This document shows positions 10,320-17,672 of a stretch of DNA of 64,000 bases, in pieces (positions within the stretch are counted from its first letter, which is position 1; each line of letters opens with the position of its first letter). Under the pieces are notes generated by a model. That model did no database searches, had not been told where the DNA came from, and saw nothing but the letters and a program-made list of their open reading frames with translations. This stretch comes from Crocinitomicaceae bacterium (GTDB lineage Bacteria; Bacteroidota; Bacteroidia; Flavobacteriales_D; Crocinitomicaceae). Where the stretch lies: contig JAQVCM010000014.1 in the NCBI GenBank assembly GCA_028689775.1, forward strand, positions 34,462 to 98,461, in the 5' to 3' direction. Position numbers and translations under genes: made by a program.

Positions 10320-11678
10320 TTAGTCTGCAATTTCCTCTTCCTTCTCCCCGGGCTCTACCGTCAACAACAAGCCTAAAAACGGCAACAACGGTGCTCGAAA
10401 ACGAACCAGAACTCCAAAAATAATGGAGATAAAACCAGATATAAACGCAGTTAACATTACAAACACAAAGGAATAACTTAAGAATCCTTCGCGGTTGATT
10501 GTTCGGATGCGTTGGAAAAAACGATTAAACACAAAACGTCCCGAGAAAAACATCAAAACGACACTTTCGATTCCGTTAATGATCAAAGAAACGGACAATG
10601 CTTCCCAAATAAAAGGTCGATAAATTCCAATGCCGATAATCATCGGAGCTTTTACCAGCAACTCTACAATACCAGAACCTTCCATTTCTAGATTGTATTT
10701 ATTCTTGCCATAGGTTAGGTTGTTTGTAAAATCATCTTGGGTAATCAAAGCTGTTTGATATGCTTCATTTTTTCTCAACACTTCATTGGCTGAGTTATTG
10801 AGTAAAAAGAAGATGATCCCAAGCGCCAAAGAAAAATTAAAAACAACTTTCGTGATGATTTTCAACACCTTTTGATCTCCCAGCAGTTGATACACTTGGC
10901 GCATACCTGTAACCAAAAACGGAACCACCACGATCGCCAGAATCGTAGAACGAACGTGTACAACCAGGTAGATGTACAGAAAAGCAATTACTAGCATTCT
11001 TACATTGATTTTCTTGTGTTTCAAAAGTACGCTGTAGGTCCAGAAAACCAAACTAAACGTAGCGATTAACATCAAAGTATCTTTGGAAATACCAGAAGAC
11101 CAAAAGGCAACGGACGGCATAAACAAGACCAAAACTGGCATCCAAGTACTTGTTTTTAAAGGTATCTTTTTGATCATTTTAAAAAACCGCCAATGCGCAT
11201 TGGCCGTAAAGAACACCATGATAAACGTACCCGCTAAATAACTCTTGAACGTCAATATCGCAATGACTGAAAATACTTTCGAGGTGAAATAATTTTCGGG
11301 ACTGTAATAAATATCACTCGAAGGATATCCCGTACTCGAATTAAAATAATAGTACAAATTAGTCATGTTATTTTCACTCATCAAGTGCTGAAAATACAGA
11401 CGGGGAGATTTGTAAAACATATCTGCCATTAAATTAGCAGTATTCCAGTAGTTTATGGTATCTCCTCCTCTAAAAACTCCAGCATAATAAAAAACAAATG
11501 CCAAAGCAAAAATGAGTTTGAAAATAAAGTTCCAACCATACAACCTTCGCATCTGATCATCTTGTATCGTTCGTTGGATGTAGAAGACAGCTAACACAAG
11601 AATCATCAACCAAATAAAAGCCGATAAAACATCGAAAACAGAAAGGTAATTTTTGATAAAGTAGGCCCAATTTGTCAT
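10320..11678 (-). CDS. Multi-pass membrane protein, possible polysaccharide polymerase
   Basis: 452 residues from the ATG at 11678 (MTNWAYFIKNYL); a 43-residue upstream extension to 11807 is Cys-rich and not membrane-like, so it was dropped. About ten hydrophobic helices are visible, for example IWLMILVLAVFYI, LIFALAFVFYYAGVF, MLVIAFLYIYLVVHV and FVFVMLTAFISGFISIIFGV. Loop residues GGDTINYW and PSVAFWSSGISKD recur in Wzy/EpsG-like membrane proteins, but I do not see a decisive motif. The C-terminal tail is acidic (EPGEKEEEIAD). In a polysaccharide island a polymerase or ligase role is plausible. Function is inferred only from topology and context. Confidence 0.7.
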   Translation of the reverse strand: MTNWAYFIKNYLSVFDVLSAFIWLMILVLAVFYIQRTIQDDQMRRLYGWNFIFKLIFALAFVFYYAGVFRGGDTINYWNTANLMADMFYKSPRLYFQHLMSENNMTNLYYYFNSSTGYPSSDIYYSPENYFTSKVFSVIAILTFKSYLAGTFIMVFFTANAHWRFFKMIKKIPLKTSTWMPVLVLFMPSVAFWSSGISKDTLMLIATFSLVFWTYSVLLKHKKINVRMLVIAFLYIYLVVHVRSTILAIVVVPFLVTGMRQVYQLLGDQKVLKIITKVVFNFSLALGIIFFLLNNSANEVLRKNEAYQTALITQDDFTNNLTYGKNKYNLEMEGSGIVELLVKAPMIIGIGIYRPFIWEALSVSLIINGIESVVLMFFSGRFVFNRFFQRIRTINREGFLSYSFVFVMLTAFISGFISIIFGVLVRFRAPLLPFLGLLLTVEPGEKEEEIAD

Positions 11679-12112
11679 TTTCTCTGAGTTATGAAGTTCA
11701 CGTTTTCCTTTAAAGCTCAAAAGTAACGTTTCTTGAGGAAGTAGACAGCACATTGAAGTTTTCAAATAATAAATTAGAGAATTTGACGAGAAAAAATCGC
11801 ATATCAACTGGGTAACTTTTGATGGAAAATTATATCTACGAAAAAAAAATTGTCAATTGAAGTAATCCAGAAAATAGCAAAACACAAACTTTTAAAATCA
11901 GAATCTATATTTTTTTCTACTACCAAAAAAAAACGCAAACCATTTGAATATCAACAATTAACTAAAGACAATTTGTTAAACCCATTTTCCAGAAAATTAG
12001 ATCGAAATGTTAAAACTTATTTTATATTTGCAACCTTAACTTTTCATTAAGCCATTCGCTCAGGAACATATCCAAAAGTTAGAACCAAGAACATTTCAAA
12101 AAAAAATTAAAA
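11679..12112. other. Intergenic between divergent genes
   Basis: Contains the start regions of the membrane protein (minus) and the broken acyltransferase (plus). A 66-codon plus frame at 11850-12050 is Lys/Ser-rich, matches nothing I know and runs through the plus-strand promoter; it is treated as chance. Nothing else is visible. Confidence 0.5.
12023..12030 (+). promoter_or_regulatory. Bacteroidota-type -7 box (TATATTTG)
   Basis: TATATTTG followed by C matches the TAnnTTTG consensus of the main sigma factor in Bacteroidota. It sits 83 bp before the broken acyltransferase start. No clear -33 TTTG is seen. Confidence 0.45.
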
Positions 12113-12758
12113 ATGACTAAAAAGATATATTTTGAGAATTTAGATGGCCTTCGATTTCTATGTTTTTTATCGGTATTTTTCTTTCATTCGTTTCATACCG
12201 AATTTGAATATATAAAATCTTCTGACTTATATCATTTGATTAAAAAAGATATTTTTGGAAATGGGCGCTTTAGGCGCTTGGTTAATACAAACGAACAAGA
12301 GTTTTAAATATACGATTCAAAAACTAAACCCAATTTTCATTTCGTTTATTTATATTTCTTTTTTCACAGTTTTTATATTCCGCGATGAAATTCTAGGGTA
12401 TAACATACTATTCATTAGCATTTTTGAAAGAGCTATAATTGCAATAATTATTTTGCTAATCATACTTGAACAATGTTTTTCTGAAAAATCACTTTTCAAA
12501 ATGGGAAAACTTAAATTTTTCACGAAAATGGGAAAAATCACATACGGACTTTATTGCTGGCACTTTGTCGGCATTTTAATTGTCACTACATTGACAAAAA
12601 AATATGCTTTCAACACTCAAATGTGGCAAGTTTCAATACTAGAAACATTGTTAGCGTTAGTGTTGACGATTGTAATTAGTCAACTAAGCTATCGTATTTT
12701 TGAAAAACCATTCTTGAGGTTAAAAGATAAATTCGCCTACATAAAAGTAAAAGGTTAG
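12113..12758 (+). pseudogene. Broken acyltransferase-3 gene (frameshift plus internal deletion)
   Basis: The first frame (from ATG 12113) gives YFENLDGLRFLCFLSVFFFH, the acyltransferase-3 N-terminus with catalytic His, up to KKDIFGNG. At the GGG run 12263-12265 one extra G shifts the frame. Removing it yields GNGALGAWLIQTNKSF and continues into the second frame, which ends with FFTKMGKITYGLYCWHF and LSYRIFEKPFLRLKDKF, the family C-terminus. The corrected protein would be only ~215 residues against ~360, lacking the VFFVLSGFLI and RILRIWP regions. Those lie between the N-terminal G-x-GALG and a mid-protein GALGA motif, so an internal deletion also occurred. Not functional as read. Confidence 0.75.
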
Positions 12759-12822
12759 AAGTTAGATTTTAATGGAAAATGAAGGATTAACTTTACCGAC
12801 CACCGATTTCCGACCCCCACAA

Positions 12823-13593
12823 TCACCTTGTAAAAACCCATTCTTGATCGCTCGAATCATTTTCTGAAAATCGATATCCATCTACGTCGTACAACTTCAA
12901 TTGCTCAATTTCTTTTAAATCATTTTGAACGATGTATCTGGCCATGGCGCCGCGTGCGTGTTTGGCGTACATCATGATGATTTTTAGTTTTCCGTTTTTA
13001 TAGTCTTTGAAAACAGGCGTGATGATGTTTGCATGCAGATTTTTGGCATCGATGGATTTGAAATATTCGGTTGACGCTAAATTCACAACGTTTTCAGTTT
13101 TTGAACTTTTGATTTCTTGGTTCAACAAGGGAGTTGATTTTTCTTTCCAATATGCGTATAAATTTTTGGTTTTAGGCGTGATTTCCCATTTAGTTCCCAT
13201 TTCTAAGCGGTAGGGATAAATAACATCCAAGGGCTTTAAGACACCGTACAAGCCGGATAAAATTCTAATTTTCGATTGTGCCCTTTCTAAGTCGATTTTG
13301 TTCAATGATTTCAAATCAAGTCCTTTATACACTTCACCTGAAAAAGCCAAAGCGCAAGGATAATTCACTTCAGAAGGCGCACTCGGTTTCTCCCAATTCT
13401 GGTAACGTTCGTAATTCAATTCTGCCAAGGCAGGAGAAACATGCATCAATTCTCCAATTTTCTTCGCAGACATTTTTTGCAGTTTTTTTGCTAAATAATC
13501 CGCTTCATTCTCAAAAACAGGAATTGTTGTAGGAATGGAAGGTTTTGGGAAATCAAAATTCATGGATTTAGCTGGGGAAAGAAGTACAATCAT
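12823..13593 (-). CDS. yaaA: Peroxide stress protein YaaA (DUF328)
   Basis: 256 residues, the usual YaaA length. MIVLLSPAKSMNF is the diagnostic start; LSGLYGVLKPLDVIYPYRLEMGTK, VVNLASTEYFKSID, MYAKHARGAMARYI and YDVDGYRFSEN are conserved blocks. YaaA binds DNA and lowers free iron during peroxide stress in E. coli; the mechanism elsewhere is less certain. Cytoplasmic. Start is 13 bp from the stop of the Smr-domain gene upstream, so both are probably one transcript. Nothing unusual seen. Confidence 0.93.
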   Translation of the reverse strand: MIVLLSPAKSMNFDFPKPSIPTTIPVFENEADYLAKKLQKMSAKKIGELMHVSPALAELNYERYQNWEKPSAPSEVNYPCALAFSGEVYKGLDLKSLNKIDLERAQSKIRILSGLYGVLKPLDVIYPYRLEMGTKWEITPKTKNLYAYWKEKSTPLLNQEIKSSKTENVVNLASTEYFKSIDAKNLHANIITPVFKDYKNGKLKIIMMYAKHARGAMARYIVQNDLKEIEQLKLYDVDGYRFSENDSSDQEWVFTR

Positions 13594-13605
13594 GCTGCGA
13601 TTTAA

Positions 13606-14172
13606 TTAACGATTATAGTGATTTTTTGATACATACATTCTGACTTCAGTTGCTCCTTTTCCGTATTCCATGTAGGATGCGTCGTAAAATTCAACGTTGT
13701 CTTTTTTCGCAAGAAACATTCGGATTTCATTTTTCAAAACGCCCTCACCAACTCCGTGAATGACTACAATTTTTTGAATGTGTTTTTCTTGCGCTCGTTT
13801 GAAAAAAGAACGAAATTCGGTCATTTGTCGCATCAGAATTTCCGTATTGGTCAACCCACGGTGTGAATCGAGCAAACTTTCAATGTGCAAATCAATTTCC
13901 CACATATCGGTTGCTTTTTTGTTGCCATCCAATTGTTCTTTTCGCACTGAAAACTTCGCTTCGCTGTGCGTTTCATCGTCATTTAACAATTTTGAATACC
14001 CATCCATGTTGTATTCCGTACCGTGAATTCGAACAATTTCCGTTTCGAGAAATGGCCTTTCAAATCCCGTTTCATCCAGCACAATTGCTCTTTTCTGGTC
14101 ATCAAAACGCAAGATGGTTCCACCGCCTTTTTCGTATAAGAATCCTATTTTTTCACCGATGCTAAATTTCAT
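13606..14172 (-). CDS. Smr-domain protein with N-terminal DUF2027-like domain
   Basis: 188 residues. The N-terminal ~70 residues (FSIGEKIGFLYEKGGGTI, EIVRIHG) form a small beta domain seen in front of Smr in Bacteroidota. The Smr domain covers ~90-188, with DLH at 94-96 and HGVGEG at 139-144. Smr domains are nucleases related to the MutS2 C-terminus, acting on branched DNA or on mRNA/ribosome complexes. The native target here is unknown. Co-directional with yaaA, 13 bp apart. A TAAATTTG box on the minus strand lies at 14198-14205. Confidence 0.88.
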   Translation of the reverse strand: MKFSIGEKIGFLYEKGGGTILRFDDQKRAIVLDETGFERPFLETEIVRIHGTEYNMDGYSKLLNDDETHSEAKFSVRKEQLDGNKKATDMWEIDLHIESLLDSHRGLTNTEILMRQMTEFRSFFKRAQEKHIQKIVVIHGVGEGVLKNEIRMFLAKKDNVEFYDASYMEYGKGATEVRMYVSKNHYNR

Positions 14173-14197
14173 TTTGTTGGAATTATTTCAAGTGATA

Positions 14198-14205
14198 CAA
14201 ATTTA
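14198..14205 (-). promoter_or_regulatory. -7 box (TAAATTTG) for the Smr-yaaA unit
   Basis: Exact TAnnTTTG match on the minus strand, 26 nt upstream of the Smr ATG. No convincing -33 element. Confidence 0.45.
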
Positions 14206-14324
14206 ATGTTTTTATTTTAATGGAGATGTGGGGTGAGGGGTTTGGTGGACGATGGTTTGGACACGCTGTTCGCCGATCACGGATCCCTGACGACAGACCT
14301 CTCATTCACTTCAAAAATAATCCT

Positions 14325-14332
14325 TAAATTTG
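14325..14332 (+). promoter_or_regulatory. -7 box (TAAATTTG) for the phosphodiesterase gene
   Basis: TAAATTTG followed by C, 16 nt before ATG 14349. Exact match to TAnnTTTG. Confidence 0.5.
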
Positions 14333-14348
14333 CATAAAATAAAAATCC

Positions 14349-15305
14349 ATGTCTTTAGAAAAGCTTCTGCTACTCTTTTTGAGTTCTCTACTTCTAATTC
14401 AAAATTCAGTTCATGCGCAAAATGAACAACTTGAGAGAAAATACAAAACCGAACACGTCGTTGTTTTGGTGATTGACGGACCTCGATTTACCGAAACCTT
14501 TGGCGATACTTCTTGTCAGTACATTCCCAGAATGGGAAAAGAATTGATTCACGAAGGAGTTTTGTACAGCAATTTCAGGGCTAATGGTCCGACGTATACC
14601 AATTCTGGTCACACAGCAATTACAACTGGCGTGTATCAATCCATCAGTAATGCTGGTAAAACCTTGCCGAAGAATCCTTCTTTTTTTCAATACTATATGA
14701 AAGAGAAAAAGGTAGATAAATCAAAAGCGTGGATTATTTCCAGCAAAGGAAAACTAGAGATTTTGGCAAATACCAAGAAAAAGAAATGGTGGAATGTGTA
14801 TCAACCGATGACCTATTGCGGGGTTCAAGGACACAGTGCCGAATATGTGGGCGACATTCAAACTTTCAACAAAGTGAAAGCTGTTTTTAAAGCAGATGCG
14901 CCAACCTTGACCTTGATCAACTTCTTGGAAGTAGACGCTAATGCACACCAAAACGATTGGCCCAATTACCTTCGAACTTTGCAAAATTGCGACGAATACG
15001 CGTATCAATTGTGGCAATTCATTCAAGCAGATTCGGTGATGGCGAATAAAACAGCCTTGCTCATCACCAACGATCACGGCCGACATTTGGACGGCGTGAA
15101 AGACGGTTTTGTCAATCACGGCGATAAATGTGAAGGTTGTAAACACATCAGTTTATTGGCAATGGGTCCCGATTTTAAAAAAAATGTAATCGTTCCCGAA
15201 GGAGGCGAATTAATTGACATCAGTGCGACCATTGCTGAAATCTTAGGGTTTTGCATGCCAAGCAGCAAAGGGAAAGTTTTGGAAGAATTATTTGATCGTA
15301 AATAA
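14349..15305 (+). CDS. Secreted alkaline-phosphatase-superfamily phosphodiesterase/sulfatase-like protein
   Basis: 318 residues. A signal peptide (LLLLFLSSLLLIQNSVHA, cleaved near residue 23) precedes the metal site VVLVIDGPR with D43. TNSGHTAITTG around residues 84-94 gives the Ser/Thr nucleophile region, and LITNDHGRHLDG near 240 the second metal pair. This arrangement is that of type I phosphodiesterases and related alkaline phosphatase superfamily hydrolases acting in the periplasm or outside. Substrate unknown. The next gene starts 5 bp after its stop, so they are probably co-transcribed. Confidence 0.8.
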   Translation: MSLEKLLLLFLSSLLLIQNSVHAQNEQLERKYKTEHVVVLVIDGPRFTETFGDTSCQYIPRMGKELIHEGVLYSNFRANGPTYTNSGHTAITTGVYQSISNAGKTLPKNPSFFQYYMKEKKVDKSKAWIISSKGKLEILANTKKKKWWNVYQPMTYCGVQGHSAEYVGDIQTFNKVKAVFKADAPTLTLINFLEVDANAHQNDWPNYLRTLQNCDEYAYQLWQFIQADSVMANKTALLITNDHGRHLDGVKDGFVNHGDKCEGCKHISLLAMGPDFKKNVIVPEGGELIDISATIAEILGFCMPSSKGKVLEELFDRK

Positions 15306-15310
15306 ATCAC

Positions 15311-16510
15311 ATGGAAAAAGTTCAACTTCATCAGCTTATCAAACAATACAGTACCGAGATTTTTGACAAAGTACTGGCGTATCGGCAGCATTTACATCAA
15401 CATCCAGAATTGTCATTTCAAGAATTTGAAACAGCAGACTTCGTTTGTAAAGCCTTGACCCAACTTGGAATTGAACACCAAGCTGGAATTGCAGGGACTG
15501 GAGTTGTTGCAATCATTCGCGGAGATCACCATTCAAAAAACGCACCTTGTATCGGTCTTCGTGCTGATTTAGATGCGTTGCCAATCCAAGAAGAGAATGA
15601 GGTTGCCTACAAATCGCAACGCGACGGCATCATGCACGCCTGCGGACATGATGTTCACACGAGTATTTTACTCGGAACAGCAGAAGTATTGAACCGCTTA
15701 AAAAATGAATTACCTCATCCCGTTAAATTAATTTTCCAACCCGGAGAAGAAAAAAATCCCGGCGGTGCTTCTTTGATGATCCAAGCAGGTGTTTTGGAAA
15801 ATCCGACCGTGAAAGAAATGTACGCGCTGCATGTATTCCCAGAATTAGAAACTGGAAAAGTAGGATTCAAAGCAGGCTTATACATGGCCTCTTGCGATGA
15901 AATTTACATCACCATTCAGGGAAAAGGCGGTCACGGCGCGATGCCACATCAATGCATTGATCCAATTTTGATTGGCGCCAACATCGTCACCTCTTTACAG
16001 CAAATTGTAAGTCGCCAATGCGACCCAAAAATTCCTTGTGTTTTAAGTTTTGGATATTTTGCTGGTTTGGGCGCAACAAATGTCATTCCGTCCACCGTCG
16101 AATTAAAAGGTACGTTCAGAACAATGGATGAAACGTGGCGAGAAGAGGCATTACTTTTAATCCAAAAACAAGCTGAATTAATCGCCGCTTCACTAGGTGG
16201 AAGTGCGACGGTTGAAATCAGTCGCGGTTATCCATTTTTGATCAATGACACCATACTAACAGACGCACTTAGCGAAAAATCAAAATCATTTTTAGGCATC
16301 AACAATGTCGTAGAATTACCGATTCGATTAACTGCTGAAGATTTTTCGTTTTATTCACAAAAAATACCCGTTTGCTTCTTCAGACTGGGTGTTAGGAATG
16401 AAACAAAAGGCATAATACACGGTGTACATCACCCCAAATTCGACATCGATTCAGATGCTTTATTAACAGGGATTCAAGTGATGAGTTTAGCTGTTTTCGA
16501 ACTTAACTAA
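15311..16510 (+). CDS. M20-family amidohydrolase (N-acyl-amino-acid/hippurate hydrolase type)
   Basis: 399 residues, typical for the family. The N-terminal RQHLHQHPELSFQE segment, the metal-binding C111-G-H113-D-V-H116, E146/E147 in QPGEEKNPGGA, and HVFPELETGKVG are the expected catalytic elements, followed by the lid dimerisation domain (GKGGHGAMPHQCIDPI). Enzymes of this group release an acyl group from N-acyl amino acids with a bound metal. No signal peptide is present, so it is cytoplasmic. It follows the phosphodiesterase by 5 bp. Confidence 0.9.
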   Translation: MEKVQLHQLIKQYSTEIFDKVLAYRQHLHQHPELSFQEFETADFVCKALTQLGIEHQAGIAGTGVVAIIRGDHHSKNAPCIGLRADLDALPIQEENEVAYKSQRDGIMHACGHDVHTSILLGTAEVLNRLKNELPHPVKLIFQPGEEKNPGGASLMIQAGVLENPTVKEMYALHVFPELETGKVGFKAGLYMASCDEIYITIQGKGGHGAMPHQCIDPILIGANIVTSLQQIVSRQCDPKIPCVLSFGYFAGLGATNVIPSTVELKGTFRTMDETWREEALLLIQKQAELIAASLGGSATVEISRGYPFLINDTILTDALSEKSKSFLGINNVVELPIRLTAEDFSFYSQKIPVCFFRLGVRNETKGIIHGVHHPKFDIDSDALLTGIQVMSLAVFELN

Positions 16511-16773
16511 TTCTAAAGTTGAAACATACCTGATTTTTCAGCTCATTCTCAATGCGTTAATAATATTACAAAAAATAAAAAATGTGTTTAGATTTAACGA
16601 AAAGTAAAAAACATTACACAACATAGGAATCCAATAATAAGACTTTTCAAACAACCGTTAAACGAATGATTTTATCGCTAAAAGGCTTAAATATGGGGGT
16701 AAGAATATAGATGACTAAATTCGTTTGGTTTTTAGTCTAAAAATAAAAATTATTTAATCAAAAAGATTGCCAC
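16511..16773. other. Intergenic, AT-rich
   Basis: No frame or hairpin of note between the amidohydrolase stop and the small-RNA promoter; no terminator directly after the amidohydrolase was recognised. Confidence 0.5.
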
Positions 16774-16801
16774 TTGAATGTAAAATGATTTTGTATATTT
16801 G
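16774..16801 (+). promoter_or_regulatory. Promoter of candidate small RNA
   Basis: A TTG at 16774-16776, 17 nt spacing, then an exact -7 box TATATTTG at 16794-16801. This is among the best promoter matches in the window, yet no open frame follows it. Confidence 0.6.
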
Positions 16802-16807
16802 TTGTGA

Positions 16808-16900
16808 AAGTTAGTAAGTCTTTGAACTTATTCAACTTTTTCAGTGAATAGTGGTTAGGTTAGGTTAATCAAAAAGTGGCTCATCCCTGAGTCACTTTTT
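16808..16900 (+). ncRNA. Candidate ~95-nt small RNA with intrinsic terminator
   Basis: The stretch begins about 7 nt after a strong -7 box and ends in a 12-bp terminator hairpin: AAAAAGTGGCTC (16871-16882), loop ATCCCT, GAGTCACTTTTT (16889-16900), with one G-T pair. Upstream, TTGAACTTATTCAA can fold as a small stem and GGTTA is repeated. No start codon with a useful frame lies between promoter and terminator, and the nearest plus-strand gene ends ~300 bp upstream. It does not resemble a tRNA, tmRNA, 6S or SRP RNA that I recognise. Function unknown. Confidence 0.5.
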
Positions 16901-17025
16901 GAATTTAAAGACGTTTTTTTTTACGGAATGGAAACGATGAATTCGTGTTCTTCTTTTTATGAAAAAACAAGATGGAACTAACGCTAATTCAAGAAATAAC
17001 AAGCTCAAGAAAAACACGTAATCGC

Positions 17026-17615
17026 AAACTCCTTTTCAAAAGGTAATCATCAATCAAAAGCATAAAAGATTCCTCAGTCGTGATTCCTCAGTCGTAAACT
17101 TCTTCGGAATGACAACTTCGGAATGACGAACGCAGTCGTCTAAATGCAAATTCTCAAAAGCAAAGCTTTTGAGAATTTGAAAAACACGTGTATGAACACC
17201 TCCTTCCGAACAGAAGAGAAACTTTTTCGTTTCGATTCTGGAGGAATCTTTTTTTGTTGTTGTGAAAGAAATCGAGAGAAGGAAAAAAGATTCCTCAGTC
17301 GCAAACTCCTTTTCAAAAGGCAATCATCAATCAAAAGCATAAAAGATTCTTCAGTCATAAACTCCTTTTCAAAAGGCAATCATCAATCAAAAGCATAAAA
17401 GATTCCTCAGTCGTGATTCCTCAGTCGTAAACTTCTTCGGAATGACAACTTCGGAATGACGAGCGCTGTCGTCTAAAAGCAAATTCTCAAAAGCAAAGCT
17501 TTTGAGAATTTGAAAAACACGTGTATGAACACGTCCTTCCGAACAGAAGAGAAACTTTTTCGTTTCGATTCTGGAGGAATCTTTTTTTGTTGTTGAGAAA
17601 GAAATCGAGAGAAGA
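17026..17615. repeat. Repeat block: two ~256-bp units with 333-bp period (mosaic hairpin family)
   Basis: Unit 1 (about 17026-17282) and unit 2 (about 17359-17615) are nearly identical. A third partial copy of the first ~45 bp (AAACTCCTTTTCAAAAGG then CAATCATCAATC) starts at 17303. Each unit carries TTCCTCAGTCGT words, a perfect hairpin ATTCTCAAAAGC-AAA-GCTTTTGAGAAT (17150-17176 in unit 1), and a module reading, in reverse complement, GATTCCTCCAGAATCGAAAC then TGTTCGGAAGGA. The last module and the hairpin type also occur in the 30.2-30.9 kb block, in the other orientation. Several short open frames here are products of the repeat. Confidence 0.85.
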
Positions 17616-17652
17616 AAAAAAGCGAATCACAAGAATGCAATTCGCTTTTTTT
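17615..17652 (-). terminator. Intrinsic terminator of the large repeat protein
   Basis: AAAAAAAGCGAAT (17615-17627) pairs with ATTCGCTTTTTTT (17640-17652), 13 bp with a 12-nt loop, 21 bp beyond the stop of the minus-strand gene. The symmetric T/A runs would let it work in both directions. Confidence 0.75.
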
Positions 17653-17672
17653 ATTTCTAATTAACTAGTTCA

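Noticed and set aside
10217..10423. 68-codon plus frame
   Set aside because: It overlaps the end of the membrane-protein gene in antisense and looks like its shadow.
11850..12050. 66-codon plus frame before the broken acyltransferase
   Set aside because: It overlaps the promoter box at 12023-12030, is biased by AT-richness and has no known domain.
12799..12821. ACCACCGATTTCCGACCCCC similar to a stretch near 61968-61990
   Set aside because: Short and C-rich; two imperfect copies are not enough to call a repeat.
17054..17398. Overlapping 79-89 codon frames on both strands in the repeat block
   Set aside because: They follow the repeated DNA, overlap each other on both strands, and share no features of proteins; the repeat explains them.
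17026..17615. Possible CRISPR array
   Set aside because: Units are ~256 bp with internal hairpins, only two copies, no 20-50 bp repeat/spacer alternation and no cas genes.
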